Of a stretch of DNA of 64,000 bases, positions 22,872-30,308 are shown in pieces. The stretch is from positions 1 through 64,000 of the forward strand of contig NZ_PSTZ01000007.1 of NCBI RefSeq assembly GCF_002931555.1, written 5' to 3'. Every line of letters begins with the position of its first letter. Position 1 is the first letter of the stretch. Source of the stretch: Pseudoclavibacter sp. RFBB5. GTDB lineage: Bacteria; Actinomycetota; Actinomycetes; Actinomycetales; Microbacteriaceae. The notes beneath the pieces were generated by a model. That model saw only the letters and a program-made list of their open reading frames with translations. It was not told the DNA's origin and searched no databases. The position numbers and the translations under genes are program-made.

Positions 22872-23653
22872 TGCCCGTATCCACTGGGTCCGCCCCGATG
22901 ATCGAGCTGCGCAACGTCGCCAAGTCGTTCGGCAGCGTCGAGGTGCTCAAGGACATCTCCCTCGACGTCCACGCGGGCGAGGTCGTGAGCATCCTCGGCC
23001 CCTCCGGTTCAGGGAAGTCGACGCTGCTCCGCTGCCTCAACCACCTCGAGACCGCCGACCGCGGCGTCATCCGGGTGGCGGGGGAGCCCGTCGGCTACAA
23101 GGAGAAGAACGGCAAGCTCTACGAGCTTCGTCCGAACGAGATCGCCAAGCGTCGGCGCGACATCGGCATGGTGTTCCAGCGCTTCAACCTCTTCCCGCAC
23201 ATGACGGCCATCGAGAACATCATCGAGTCGCCCGTGCAGATCCTCGGCCACAAGAAGTCGGCGGCCATCGCCGACGCGAAGGTGCTGCTCGAGCAGGTCG
23301 GCCTCGGAGACAAGGGCGACAACTACCCGTCGCAGCTCTCCGGCGGACAGCAGCAGCGCGTGGCGATCGCCCGCGCGCTCGCCATGAAGCCGAGCGTGCT
23401 GCTCTTCGACGAGCCGACGTCCGCGCTCGACCCGGAGCTCGTCGGCGAGGTGCTGCAGGTCATGACGAAGCTCGCGAAGGAGGGCATGACCATGGTCGTC
23501 GTCACCCACGAGATCGGCTTCGCACGCGACGTCTGCGACCGCGTCGTGTTCATGGACGGCGGCGTCATCGTCGAGGAGGGTGCCCCGGAGGACGTCATCC
23601 AGAACCCGCAGCACGAGCGCACGAAGCGCTTCCTCGCACGCGTCCTCAAGTGA
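22871..23653 (+). CDS. Polar amino acid ABC transporter ATPase
   Basis: 260-residue ATP-binding subunit of the GlnQ/HisP group. Walker [10 protein letters not shown], a Q-loop in [18 protein letters not shown], the signature [17 protein letters not shown], Walker [14 protein letters not shown] and switch [12 protein letters not shown] are intact. The insertion [24 protein letters not shown] is as in HisP-like proteins. ATG 22871 shares a base with the permease stop; an upstream extension in frame is rejected. Followed after 10 bases by the hydroxyacid dehydrogenase gene, so import and catabolism are expressed together. Confidence 0.93.
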   Translation: MPVSTGSAPMIELRNVAKSFGSVEVLKDISLDVHAGEVVSILGPSGSGKSTLLRCLNHLETADRGVIRVAGEPVGYKEKNGKLYELRPNEIAKRRRDIGMVFQRFNLFPHMTAIENIIESPVQILGHKKSAAIADAKVLLEQVGLGDKGDNYPSQLSGGQQQRVAIARALAMKPSVLLFDEPTSALDPELVGEVLQVMTKLAKEGMTMVVVTHEIGFARDVCDRVVFMDGGVIVEEGAPEDVIQNPQHERTKRFLARVLK

Positions 23654-23663
23654 GAGAGCTGAC

Positions 23664-24638
23664 ATGACACGTCCCCTCGTCATCTTCACCGACACCACCG
23701 ACCTCTCGCAGGAGCCTGCAGTCAGGCTCCTGCGAGAGGCGGGGTACGCAACCGCGCACCTCGAGCTGCCGACCTCGCCCGGACTCGACGCGGTCGTGCC
23801 GCGCGAGCACCTCGACGCGGTCGCGGCCATCGTCGGCTACGCGCGCATCACGGCGGATGTGCTCGCGCAGCTCCCGTCGCTGCACCTGCTCGCGACGAGC
23901 TCCGTCGGCACCGACATGATCGACGCGGATGCGGCTGCCGCCCGAGGCGTGAAGGTCGTGACCCTCGCCGGGGTCGCGACCGAGGAGGTCGCGGCGCACG
24001 CGCTGACCCTGCTGCTCGCCGCCGAGCGCTCGCTGCTCCGCAGCCTGCAGCTCGTGCGCAGCGGCGAGTGGACCGACGAGGCCACGGCCCGCCTCCAGGT
24101 TCCGCGCCGCCTCAGCTCCCTCACCCTCGGACTCGTCGGCCTCGGTCGCATCGGCGGCAGGCTCGCCGAGATCGCTCGACCCAGCTTCGGGCGCGTGCTC
24201 GCCTTCGACCCCTACGCCAAGGGGGCACCGGCGGGTGTCGAGCTCGTCGACTCGCTCGAAGACCTGCTGCGGGAATCCGACTCGCTCAGCCTCCACCTGC
24301 CGCTCACCGCCGAAGCGCGTGGCATCCTCGACGCAGCCGCCCTCGCCCTGCTCCCGCACGGCGCGGTGGTCGTGAACGTCTCACGGGCGGGCCTCGTCGA
24401 CGAGGCCGCCATCCAGGCTGCCCTCGCGAGCGGTGCGCTGCGCACCTACGCGGCCGACGTCCTCGACGGCGAGCCGCCGCATCCGAGCGACGCCATGCGC
24501 ACCGACCCCGGCACCCTCATCACCCCGCACACCGCCTGGTGGTCGGATGCGGCCCTCGCCGGCTACGAGGCCCAGCCGGCACTCAACATCATCGCCGAGC
24601 TCGGCGCACCCGCCGACCCCACCTGGAGTCCCTCATGA
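23664..24638 (+). CDS. D-2-hydroxyacid dehydrogenase family protein
   Basis: 324-residue NAD-dependent dehydrogenase of the D-isomer-specific 2-hydroxyacid family. The Rossmann nucleotide loop is [17 protein letters not shown] (about residues 154-170) with acidic AFDPYA after the second strand, favouring NAD. The catalytic set is spread over [26 protein letters not shown] and the histidine in TPHTAWWS. It would interconvert a 2-oxo and a D-2-hydroxy acid, which fits beside the ThDP 2-oxo-acid enzyme of the previous operon. GAGAGAGCTGAC precedes ATG 23664; the stop overlaps the M20 gene (ATGA). Substrate unknown; phosphoglycerate-type roles are unlikely without an ACT domain. Confidence 0.85.
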   Translation: MTRPLVIFTDTTDLSQEPAVRLLREAGYATAHLELPTSPGLDAVVPREHLDAVAAIVGYARITADVLAQLPSLHLLATSSVGTDMIDADAAAARGVKVVTLAGVATEEVAAHALTLLLAAERSLLRSLQLVRSGEWTDEATARLQVPRRLSSLTLGLVGLGRIGGRLAEIARPSFGRVLAFDPYAKGAPAGVELVDSLEDLLRESDSLSLHLPLTAEARGILDAAALALLPHGAVVVNVSRAGLVDEAAIQAALASGALRTYAADVLDGEPPHPSDAMRTDPGTLITPHTAWWSDAALAGYEAQPALNIIAELGAPADPTWSPS

Positions 24639-25894
24639 CAGACAGCAGCATCCTCCTCTCCGACGCGCACGAGCGCTTCCTGCGCGACTTCGACACGATG
24701 GGTGACTTCGGGGCCACCGGGCACGGGGGCGTCGACCGGCAGGCCGCGAGCGACGCCGACAACGAGCAGCGCCGCTGGTTCCAGGGCCTGCTCGAGGGCC
24801 ACGGCTTCACGGTCGAGTACGACCGGATCGGCAACCAGTTCGGGCTGCTCGAGCTGGTGCCCGGTGCGCCATACGTGCTCATCGGCTCGCACATGGACTC
24901 GCAGCCCACGGCAGGCAAGTACGACGGCGCCTACGGCGTGCTCGCCGCGGCCCACGCGGCATTCCGGATCGCGGATGAGGCTGTCTCCGGCGGGGTCGCC
25001 GGCGCCAGGTACAACGTCGCCGTCGTGAACTGGTTCAACGAGGAGGGGTCGCGCTTCGTGCCCTCCATGATGGGGTCCTCCGTGTACACGGGCGTGCTGC
25101 CGCTCGAGGATGCCCTCGCCGTGCGCGACAAGGCGGGCATCAGCGTCCAGCAGGCGCTGCGCCCGACCGGATTCCTCGGCGAGGGCAACGGCCCCGTCGC
25201 CGCGCTCTGCGCCGAGATCCACATCGAGCAGGGGCGCCTGCTCGAGAACGCCGGCACGACCATCGGCCTCGTCACTGCGACCTGGGCCGCGAGCAAGTAC
25301 CGCGTCGTCGTCAAGGGCGAGCAGGCGCACTCCGGCGCGACCGTCATGGAAGACCGCCAGGATGCGCTCTACGGCGCCTCGCTGCTCGTCGTCTTCGCGC
25401 GGGAGCTCACCGACCGCTTCCCCGGCAAGCTGCACACGGCCGTCGGGCAGCTCGACGTGTACCCGAACTCGCCCGTCGTCGTCGCCAGCGAGGTCACGCT
25501 GCTGCTCGACCTGCGCAGCGACGACGAGGAGCTGCTCGCCGAGGCCAACGCCCTCCTGGACGCGCGCTTCGCGGAGATCGAGGCCAAGGCCCGCGTCGAG
25601 ATCGACCGCACCCTCTCGCACTCGTGGGACGTCAACCCGTACCAGCCCGCCGGCGTTGAGCTGGCGCGCTCGGTCGCCGAGGAGCTCGGGCTCTCGAACG
25701 ACGAGATCATGACCGTCGCCGGCCACGACTCGACGAACATGAAGGAGCTCGTGCCCACGGTCATGCTCTTCGTGCCCTCCGTCGACGGCATCTCGCACAA
25801 CGAAGGCGAGTACACGAAGCCCGACGACCTCGTCTCAGGGCTCGACGTGCTCACCGAAGTCGTCCGGCGCCTCGTTCGGGGCGAGCTCTCCTAG
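24635..25894 (+). CDS. M20 N-carbamoylase / allantoate amidohydrolase-type enzyme
   Basis: 419-residue zinc amidohydrolase of the hydantoinase/carbamoylase branch of M20. Metal-ligand blocks are GSHMDSQPTAGKYDGAYG (H86, D97), the paired glutamates in WFNEEGSRF (about 136-137), HIEQG (about 193) and GISHNEGEYT near residue 383. A dimerisation domain containing GEQAHSGATVMEDRQDAL is inserted between. Enzymes of this branch cleave ureido groups (N-carbamoyl amino acids, allantoate, ureidoglycine), releasing ammonia and CO2. It therefore fits as the step after the pentein hydrolase, which turns a guanidino group into a ureido group. Last gene of the importer operon; ATG 24635 overlaps the dehydrogenase stop. 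Confidence 0.88.
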   Translation: MTDSSILLSDAHERFLRDFDTMGDFGATGHGGVDRQAASDADNEQRRWFQGLLEGHGFTVEYDRIGNQFGLLELVPGAPYVLIGSHMDSQPTAGKYDGAYGVLAAAHAAFRIADEAVSGGVAGARYNVAVVNWFNEEGSRFVPSMMGSSVYTGVLPLEDALAVRDKAGISVQQALRPTGFLGEGNGPVAALCAEIHIEQGRLLENAGTTIGLVTATWAASKYRVVVKGEQAHSGATVMEDRQDALYGASLLVVFARELTDRFPGKLHTAVGQLDVYPNSPVVVASEVTLLLDLRSDDEELLAEANALLDARFAEIEAKARVEIDRTLSHSWDVNPYQPAGVELARSVAEELGLSNDEIMTVAGHDSTNMKELVPTVMLFVPSVDGISHNEGEYTKPDDLVSGLDVLTEVVRRLVRGELS

Positions 25895-26516
25895 GACGCT
25901 GATCGCTGCCAGCCGGTTGGCCGCATCCGCTGCCGGTGTGGGCGCATCCGTTGCCAGTGCGGCCGCATCCGCTGCCGACGGGCCGAATCGCTGCCAGCCA
26001 GATGGCCCCTTCGGCTGGCTCTGCCACGATCGCTGCCAGTCAAATGGCCCTTTTCGGCGGTTCTGAAGGGCGCTTCGGCTGGCAGTGATCGCGATTGTTT
26101 GGGTGAGACCCGTGCATGAGCGGGCCGTGCTCGCTGGTCGCCGCCGGCCAGGTGGATGCATCCGCTCGCACATCGCCCATCACTGCCAGCCAATTGGCCG
26201 CTCCGGCTGACTCTGCGACGATCGCTGCCACCCAATTGGCCCTATACGGCGGTTCTGAAGGGCGCTTCGGCTGGCAGCGATCGCGGTCGCGAGCGACACA
26301 GCCCGGGCATTGCTGGTCTCTGCTGGTCCTGGCTGGGCTTGGTCGGGCGCGGGGGTGGATGCGCAGAATCACGGCCGTCGGCACCGGTCGGGACGAGATC
26401 GCCCGGACGGGTGCGCTTTGCACCGGCAGTTGTAGGCGACGGTGCAAAGCGCGCGCATCACGACAGGCCACCTTCGCTAGCTTCGACTGAGAAGCACGCG
26501 GCAAGGAGGCCCCACA
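25895..26516. repeat. 622-bp intergenic region built of imperfect repeats
   Basis: No gene is seen here. Five copies of a CGCTGCCAGnCAATTGGCC-like 19-mer start at about 25904, 25989, 26031, 26181 and 26223. Two longer direct repeats of about 107 bp (25987-26094 and 26179-26285) contain them. Each ends in an inverted pair (CGATCGCTGCCA with TGGCAGCGATCG-like, about 45 bases apart), so each can fold into a long stem. The region ends with the perfect inverted repeat at 26413-26452. It may combine terminators with a mobile or structural repeat family. Confidence 0.6.
26413..26452. repeat. Perfect 13-bp inverted repeat before the ureohydrolase
   Basis: GCGCTTTGCACCG (26413-26425) and CGGTGCAAAGCGC (26440-26452) are perfect inverted copies around 14 bases, ending 64 bases before GTG 26517. 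Operator or RNA stem; no T-run follows, so an ordinary terminator is less likely. Confidence 0.55.
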
Positions 26517-27500
26517 GTGAGCAACGATTTCTTCTGGACGAACCCGCCTCGGGTGACGCAGAACGGCAACATCGGACCGACGGACTCGGCGCAGGTTCCG
26601 CGCTTCGCGGGCCCCGCGACGTTCGCGTTGCTGCCGCGTGTCGACGAGGTCGAGCAGCTCGACGTCGCGATCCTCGGCGTTCCCTTCGACAGTGGCGTCT
26701 CGTACCGCCCCGGAGCCCGCTTCGGTCCGGCGCACGTGCGCCAGTCGAGCCGCCTCCTCCGGCCGTACCACCCGACGCTCGATGTGTCCCCGTTCGCCGC
26801 CCAGCAGGTCGCGGACGCGGGCGACGTGCCCGTCAACCCGTTCGACATCGAGGAGGCGCTCGGCACGGTCGAGGCAGCAGCCAAGGCGTTGAGCGACACG
26901 GGCGCGAAGATCGTCACCATCGGCGGCGACCACACGATCGCGCTGCCGCTGCTGCGCAACATGGCGCGCATCCACGGCCCCGTCGCGATGCTGCACTTCG
27001 ACGCGCACCTCGACACGTGGGACACCTACTTCGGGGCTGCCTACACGCACGGCACGCCGTTCCGTCGCGCGTTCGAGGAGGGGCTGCTGGACACGGATGC
27101 GCTCAGCCACGTCGGCACGCGCGGGCCGCTCTACGGGAAGCAGGACCTCGAGGACGACGAGCGCTTCGGCTTCGGCATCGTCAGCTCGGCCGACATCTAC
27201 CGCCGTGGAGCTGACGCCGTCGTGCAGCAGCTGCGCGAGCGCATCGGCGACCGCCCCCTCTACATCTCGATCGACATCGACGTGCTCGACCCGGCGCATG
27301 CGCCGGGCACAGGAACGCCGGAGGCAGGCGGCATGACGAGCCGCGAGCTCCTCGAGATCCTGCGCGGACTCGCTGACCTCAACGTTGTCGGCGCCGACGT
27401 CGTCGAGGTGTCGCCGGCCTACGACCACGCGGAACTCACCGGCGTCGCCGCGGCCCACGTCGTGTACGAACTCGTGTCGATGTTCGCAGTGCGCAGCTAG
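26517..27500 (+). CDS. Ureohydrolase (agmatinase / guanidinobutyrase family)
   Basis: 327-residue dinuclear-manganese ureohydrolase. All metal-ligand motifs are present: [11 protein letters not shown] (about residues 138-148), [14 protein letters not shown] (about 160-173), the ESxHGT-like YTHGTPF and [22 protein letters not shown] (about 247-268). These place it with agmatinase, guanidinobutyrase and guanidinopropionase rather than arginase. It would release urea from a guanidino compound, giving an amine or amino acid. AAGGAGG precedes GTG 26517. It is a separate transcription unit with its own inverted repeat, next to the guanidino import cluster and about 16 kb from a DavB-like amino acid monooxygenase that could make 4-guanidinobutyramide from arginine. 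Confidence 0.9.
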   Translation: MSNDFFWTNPPRVTQNGNIGPTDSAQVPRFAGPATFALLPRVDEVEQLDVAILGVPFDSGVSYRPGARFGPAHVRQSSRLLRPYHPTLDVSPFAAQQVADAGDVPVNPFDIEEALGTVEAAAKALSDTGAKIVTIGGDHTIALPLLRNMARIHGPVAMLHFDAHLDTWDTYFGAAYTHGTPFRRAFEEGLLDTDALSHVGTRGPLYGKQDLEDDERFGFGIVSSADIYRRGADAVVQQLRERIGDRPLYISIDIDVLDPAHAPGTGTPEAGGMTSRELLEILRGLADLNVVGADVVEVSPAYDHAELTGVAAAHVVYELVSMFAVRS

Positions 27501-27532
27501 CGCGTCCACCGGCGCGCGCTCGCCGCGTTCGC

Positions 27533-27610
27533 TGTCCAACATCAGTGCAATATCGGGCCCGATCGACGTTCTGGAGGCGGTTTCGGCCGATTTCGCACTG
27601 ATGTTGGACA
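27533..27610. terminator. Very long hairpin after the ureohydrolase gene
   Basis: TGTCCAACATCAGTGC (27533-27548) and GCACTGATGTTGGACA (27595-27610) pair perfectly over 16 bp; pairing continues inward with a few mismatches (ATCGGGCC against GGCCGAT). Placed 33 bases after the ureohydrolase stop, it probably ends that transcript, but it is much longer than a usual terminator. Confidence 0.5.
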
Positions 27611-27699
27611 CGAGGCGCGGCAGGGCGCGGCGGGTTGCCGTTCCGAGCCGCCCGGACGCCCCCGGTGAGCCAGAGGCTGCGACGTCCTAGGCTTCAGGC

Positions 27700-27750
27700 A
27701 TGGGAAGCACTGCGTGCGGCATCGTGTCCGACCTGGTGAACGAGCGATGA
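27700..27750 (+). CDS. 16-codon leader ORF coupled to the MBL gene
   Basis: Reads MGSTACGIVSDLVNER and stops at TGA 27748-27750, which overlaps the ATG 27747 of the next gene (ATGA). TAGGCT at 27688-27693 ends 6 bases before its ATG, so it would be the first codon of a leaderless message. The following gene has no convincing ribosome site; this mini-ORF would supply ribosomes to it by termination-reinitiation. Peptide function, if any, is unknown. Confidence 0.5.
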   Translation: MGSTACGIVSDLVNER

Positions 27751-28769
27751 GCAGCTCCGGGGTCGTAGCCAGCAGCGCACTGCAGGAAGCGGCCTGGAAC
27801 GCGGGAGCCGTCGCGCCGCTCGAACTCGTCCGGGACGGAATCTGGACCGTGGGCATTCCCATGCCACCGGGGCCGACGCCGGGCGGGCGCATCCCGTGCA
27901 CGATCGCATCGGTCGTCGCCGATGATGCGGGCGGGGTGCACGTCGTCGATCCAGGCTCAGACTCCGATGAGAACCTCGGCGTCCTCACCACGGCCATCGC
28001 GGCCACCGGACACCGGCTCGACCAGGTGCGATCGATCATCGTCACGCACCTGCACCACGATCACCTCGGCTTGGCCGAACGGCTTCGGAATGCGACGGGG
28101 GCGCCGATCGTGCTGCACCGGGCCGAACAGGCGGCACTCGACCGGCTCGCGGCCGACCGCCCGAACGTCGCCGCCGAACGCACGCGGCTCACCGCGTGGG
28201 GAGTGCCGGTTGAACGCCACCCCGAGATCCTCACGCTCGTGGGGCGGTCGGCGACGCCCGTGTCGTTGCAGGCCGACGTGCTCGTCGATGATGCTCAGCT
28301 GCTCGACGTCCCTGGGCGGCGGATGCGCGCCGTCCACACGCCGGGACACACGCCGGGCCACCTCTCGCTCGTCGACGACGACGCTCGCCTGGTCTTCACC
28401 GGCGACCACGTCTCGCCGGTGCTGCACCCCGGGCTTGGTCTCGGCGGTGACGACGGCACCAACCCGGTGCTGCAGTACCAGCGCTCGCTGCGGCGCCTCG
28501 GCGGCCTCGGCGTCGACGAGGCTGTGCCGGGCCACGGCTACCGGTTCACGGGTCTCGCGCAGCGGTGCGTCGAGCATGCGCGCCACCACCAGCAGCGCAC
28601 CGATGAGGTGCTGGACGCCCTCGCCGCCCTGCCGGAAGCCTCGATCTTCGAGATCGCCTCGCGCCTTACGTGGTCGGCCGGCTGGGAGAAGCTCGCCGGT
28701 TTCTCGCTGCGCTCGGCGCTCCAGCAGACGGCGATGCACTCTGACACGGTGCGAACCGGCTCGGCGTGA
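27747..28769 (+). CDS. MBL-fold metallo-hydrolase
   Basis: 340-residue metallo-beta-lactamase-fold hydrolase of the glyoxalase II-like/RNase Z-like group. The zinc motif THLHHDHLG lies at about residues 103-111; further ligands appear in VHTPGHTPGHLSLVD (about 205-219) and FTGDHVSPVLHPG (about 225-237). A C-terminal helical part (FEIASRLTWSAGWEKLAGFSLRSALQQT) resembles the winged extension of LACTB2-like proteins. The start is chosen at 27747 because of ATGA coupling to a 16-codon leader ORF; GTG 27714 is an alternative. Substrate, probably a thioester or ester, unknown; a link to the guanidino cluster is by position only. Confidence 0.82.
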   Translation: MSSSGVVASSALQEAAWNAGAVAPLELVRDGIWTVGIPMPPGPTPGGRIPCTIASVVADDAGGVHVVDPGSDSDENLGVLTTAIAATGHRLDQVRSIIVTHLHHDHLGLAERLRNATGAPIVLHRAEQAALDRLAADRPNVAAERTRLTAWGVPVERHPEILTLVGRSATPVSLQADVLVDDAQLLDVPGRRMRAVHTPGHTPGHLSLVDDDARLVFTGDHVSPVLHPGLGLGGDDGTNPVLQYQRSLRRLGGLGVDEAVPGHGYRFTGLAQRCVEHARHHQQRTDEVLDALAALPEASIFEIASRLTWSAGWEKLAGFSLRSALQQTAMHSDTVRTGSA

Positions 28770-28982
28770 GCGCAGCCTTGCCCGGGCTTCCGTCGGCGGT
28801 GCGCCGGACCGCCGGTACGCCGGACTGCTGGAGCGTCACCGTATGGCCATACCAACGTTCCTGACAGATGCGCGGGAGCGTGCGGAGCGAACGCGGAGCG
28901 ACGACTGGTTGGCTGGGTCGCGAGCGCTTTCACGGGAGCGCGACCGGAACGCGAGCCACAATGTCGAACACCGGAGGTCGAT

Positions 28983-29204
28983 ATGAACACCAGGACCGAA
29001 CGCCGCTGGATTCTCGCGGGCCTCGTGCTGCTGTCTGTACTCGTCGTCGCCGCGTCCTTCCAGACCGGGGACCTGTTCCATCGCATCTTGCTGATCCTGC
29101 CGACGACGCTCCTCTGGGTCGTCTACCGTGAGGCGGCCCGCCGGCGACGCGACGCACAGGTCTCGTCGGGTGAGGGCGGCGACCAGGACACCGGCCGCCG
29201 CTGA
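28983..29204 (+). CDS. Small two-helix membrane protein
   Basis: 73-residue protein with two hydrophobic segments (about residues 9-25 and 31-47), an N-terminal MNTRTERR and a charged, Gly-rich tail. CGGAGG lies 6 bases before ATG 28983, which supports translation. No family is recognised. Divergent or regulatory context is not informative. Confidence 0.6.
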   Translation: MNTRTERRWILAGLVLLSVLVVAASFQTGDLFHRILLILPTTLLWVVYREAARRRRDAQVSSGEGGDQDTGRR

Positions 29205-29267
29205 TCGCGGAGGGATGCACCGCCAGCGCTGGCGCGCAACCCCTCGGGGCCACAGATCTTCGTCGCG

Positions 29268-29273
29268 TAGCGT
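29268..29273 (+). promoter_or_regulatory. -10 box for a leaderless small gene
   Basis: TAGCGT ends 7 bases before ATG 29281; no Shine-Dalgarno sequence is present. Confidence 0.4.
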
Positions 29274-29280
29274 CCGGGCC

Positions 29281-29508
29281 ATGACCAATGAGCCAGCAGG
29301 TGCCGACACGTCCGACGAGGGTCCAAGCGCAGCGGAGGCGGCCGAAGCTGCCGAGCGCGACGCGCTGAGAAGCGTCCGCGCCGTGGGCGAGGACCGCGGC
29401 GACCCGGACGCGGCCCGAAACGAGAGCGTGCCCACCCCGCCGAGCGAGGTAAACCCTGAAGCCGGCACGGATGCCGACGGCTTCCCGGTGGAGAATCCCT
29501 CCGGCTGA
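29281..29508 (+). CDS. Small acidic hypothetical protein
   Basis: 75-residue, strongly acidic and low-complexity protein (MTNEPAGADTSDEGPSAAEA at the start, TDADGFPVENPSG at the end), predicted disordered. It has no ribosome site but a TAGCGT -10 box 7 bases upstream of ATG 29281, the local leaderless pattern. The final NPSG-stop sequence CTCCGGCTGA is the first copy of the degenerate tandem repeat that follows. No function can be given. Confidence 0.5.
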   Translation: MTNEPAGADTSDEGPSAAEAAEAAERDALRSVRAVGEDRGDPDAARNESVPTPPSEVNPEAGTDADGFPVENPSG

Positions 29509-29613
29509 GGCCTCGTCGCTCGCGCTCCGGCTGAAGCCCACCCGCTCCGGTTGAGGTCCACGCCTCCGGGTGAAGCCGACCCCTCCGTCTGAGCCCCACC
29601 GCTCGCCCTCCGG
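29499..29613. repeat. Degenerate tandem repeat after the acidic small gene
   Basis: CTCCGG-like units start at 29499, 29525, 29545, 29564, 29583 and 29608; the central ones follow the pattern CTCCGGcTGAaGcCcACC with a 19-20 base period. The first unit contains the stop codon of the gene at 29281, so the array looks like an expansion of that gene's 3' end. Confidence 0.55.
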
Positions 29614-29619
29614 GGCCGC

Positions 29620-30141
29620 TCAGGTCGTCTGCCAGAACACCATCGGCTGACCAGGGGCCCCGCAGGCCTCGGGCGCATCAGCCGGCGCGCTCCCGTACCC
29701 GTCGCCTCCGTCGATGGTGTCGCCGGCGCCGACGGTTCCGAAGCCCGGCACGTCGATGCTCTGCCCGCCGGGCGCGAGCACCGAGCCGAAGGGGAACTGC
29801 ACGAAGGTCTGCTCATCGCCCGTGCCCACGACCCAGCATCCGCCCTCGCTGAGCGCGAGCGTGCCCGTGACTCTCGCCTCCATGACGGACGTCGGTTCGC
29901 GGCCAGCCGCGTAGAGGATGGTCGTGTCGGTGGTGTTCGTGCTCGCGGGCCCCGGCGCTGGCCAGATCGTCTCGCCCGGTTCCGATGGCTGCGCGGTCGG
30001 CGCACACGCGGTGAGTGCCCCTCCGAAGGTGATCGCGACGCCGAGCGCGACGCCGAGCACGACGCTGACCCCGCGGCGTCGTCTCGCCGCCGGCGCCCGG
30101 CCTGCCTCGGTTCGTCGTGCCCTCACGCGCGCTTCGCTCAT
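29620..30141 (-). CDS. Lipoprotein with the same C-terminal domain as the sigma-factor partner
   Basis: 173-residue predicted lipoprotein: a basic start MSEARVRARR, a hydrophobic VVLGVALGVAITFGGALTAC signal with lipobox cysteine near residue 46, then a Pro-rich linker. The last 85 residues (GTLALSEGGCWVV...QFPFGSVLAPGGQSIDVPGFGTV...GSAPADAPEACG...MVFW) closely match the C-terminal domain of the membrane protein encoded at 34567-35505, including two cysteines, GCW and ECG-like. The domain is not recognised. ATG 30141 follows TAGCAT (30154-30149) by 7 bases, a leaderless start. Divergent from the serine hydrolase operon. Confidence 0.75.
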   Translation of the reverse strand: MSEARVRARRTEAGRAPAARRRRGVSVVLGVALGVAITFGGALTACAPTAQPSEPGETIWPAPGPASTNTTDTTILYAAGREPTSVMEARVTGTLALSEGGCWVVGTGDEQTFVQFPFGSVLAPGGQSIDVPGFGTVGAGDTIDGGDGYGSAPADAPEACGAPGQPMVFWQTT

Positions 30142-30204
30142 GAGCGCGATGCTACTGAACGTGAGGATCACCTCCGAGAAGCCTCTCGACCGCGCCTGAC
30201 CAGC

Positions 30205-30220
30205 AGGGACCTAGGTCCCT
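30205..30220. promoter_or_regulatory. 16-bp palindrome resembling a DosR/DevR box
   Basis: AGGGACCTAGGTCCCT is a perfect palindrome whose GGGACCTAGGTCCC core differs from the DosR consensus GGGACTWWAGTCCC at two symmetric bases. It lies in the gap between the lipoprotein gene and the serine hydrolase operon, upstream of both. Confidence 0.4.
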
Positions 30221-30252
30221 TCCGCGCCCCGCACTCGTCCGCGAGTCTGTTT

Positions 30253-30286
30253 CCTGAGACGCCACACGCCCCCGACGCGTCTCAGG
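30253..30286. repeat. 10-bp inverted repeat before the serine hydrolase operon
   Basis: CCTGAGACGC (30253-30262) and GCGTCTCAGG (30277-30286) are perfect inverted copies around 14 bases, 22 bases before ATG 30309. Operator or leader stem. Confidence 0.5.
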
Positions 30287-30308
30287 GAACCTCGACGAAT
30301 GAGGAATC

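Noticed and set aside
25895-26516. CRISPR array
   Set aside because: Repeats are imperfect, partly inverted and irregularly spaced, without uniform spacers, and no cas genes are present.
26040-27611. 523-codon minus-strand open frame over the ureohydrolase
   Set aside because: Covers a complete ureohydrolase with all metal motifs on the other strand; no family match and biased composition.
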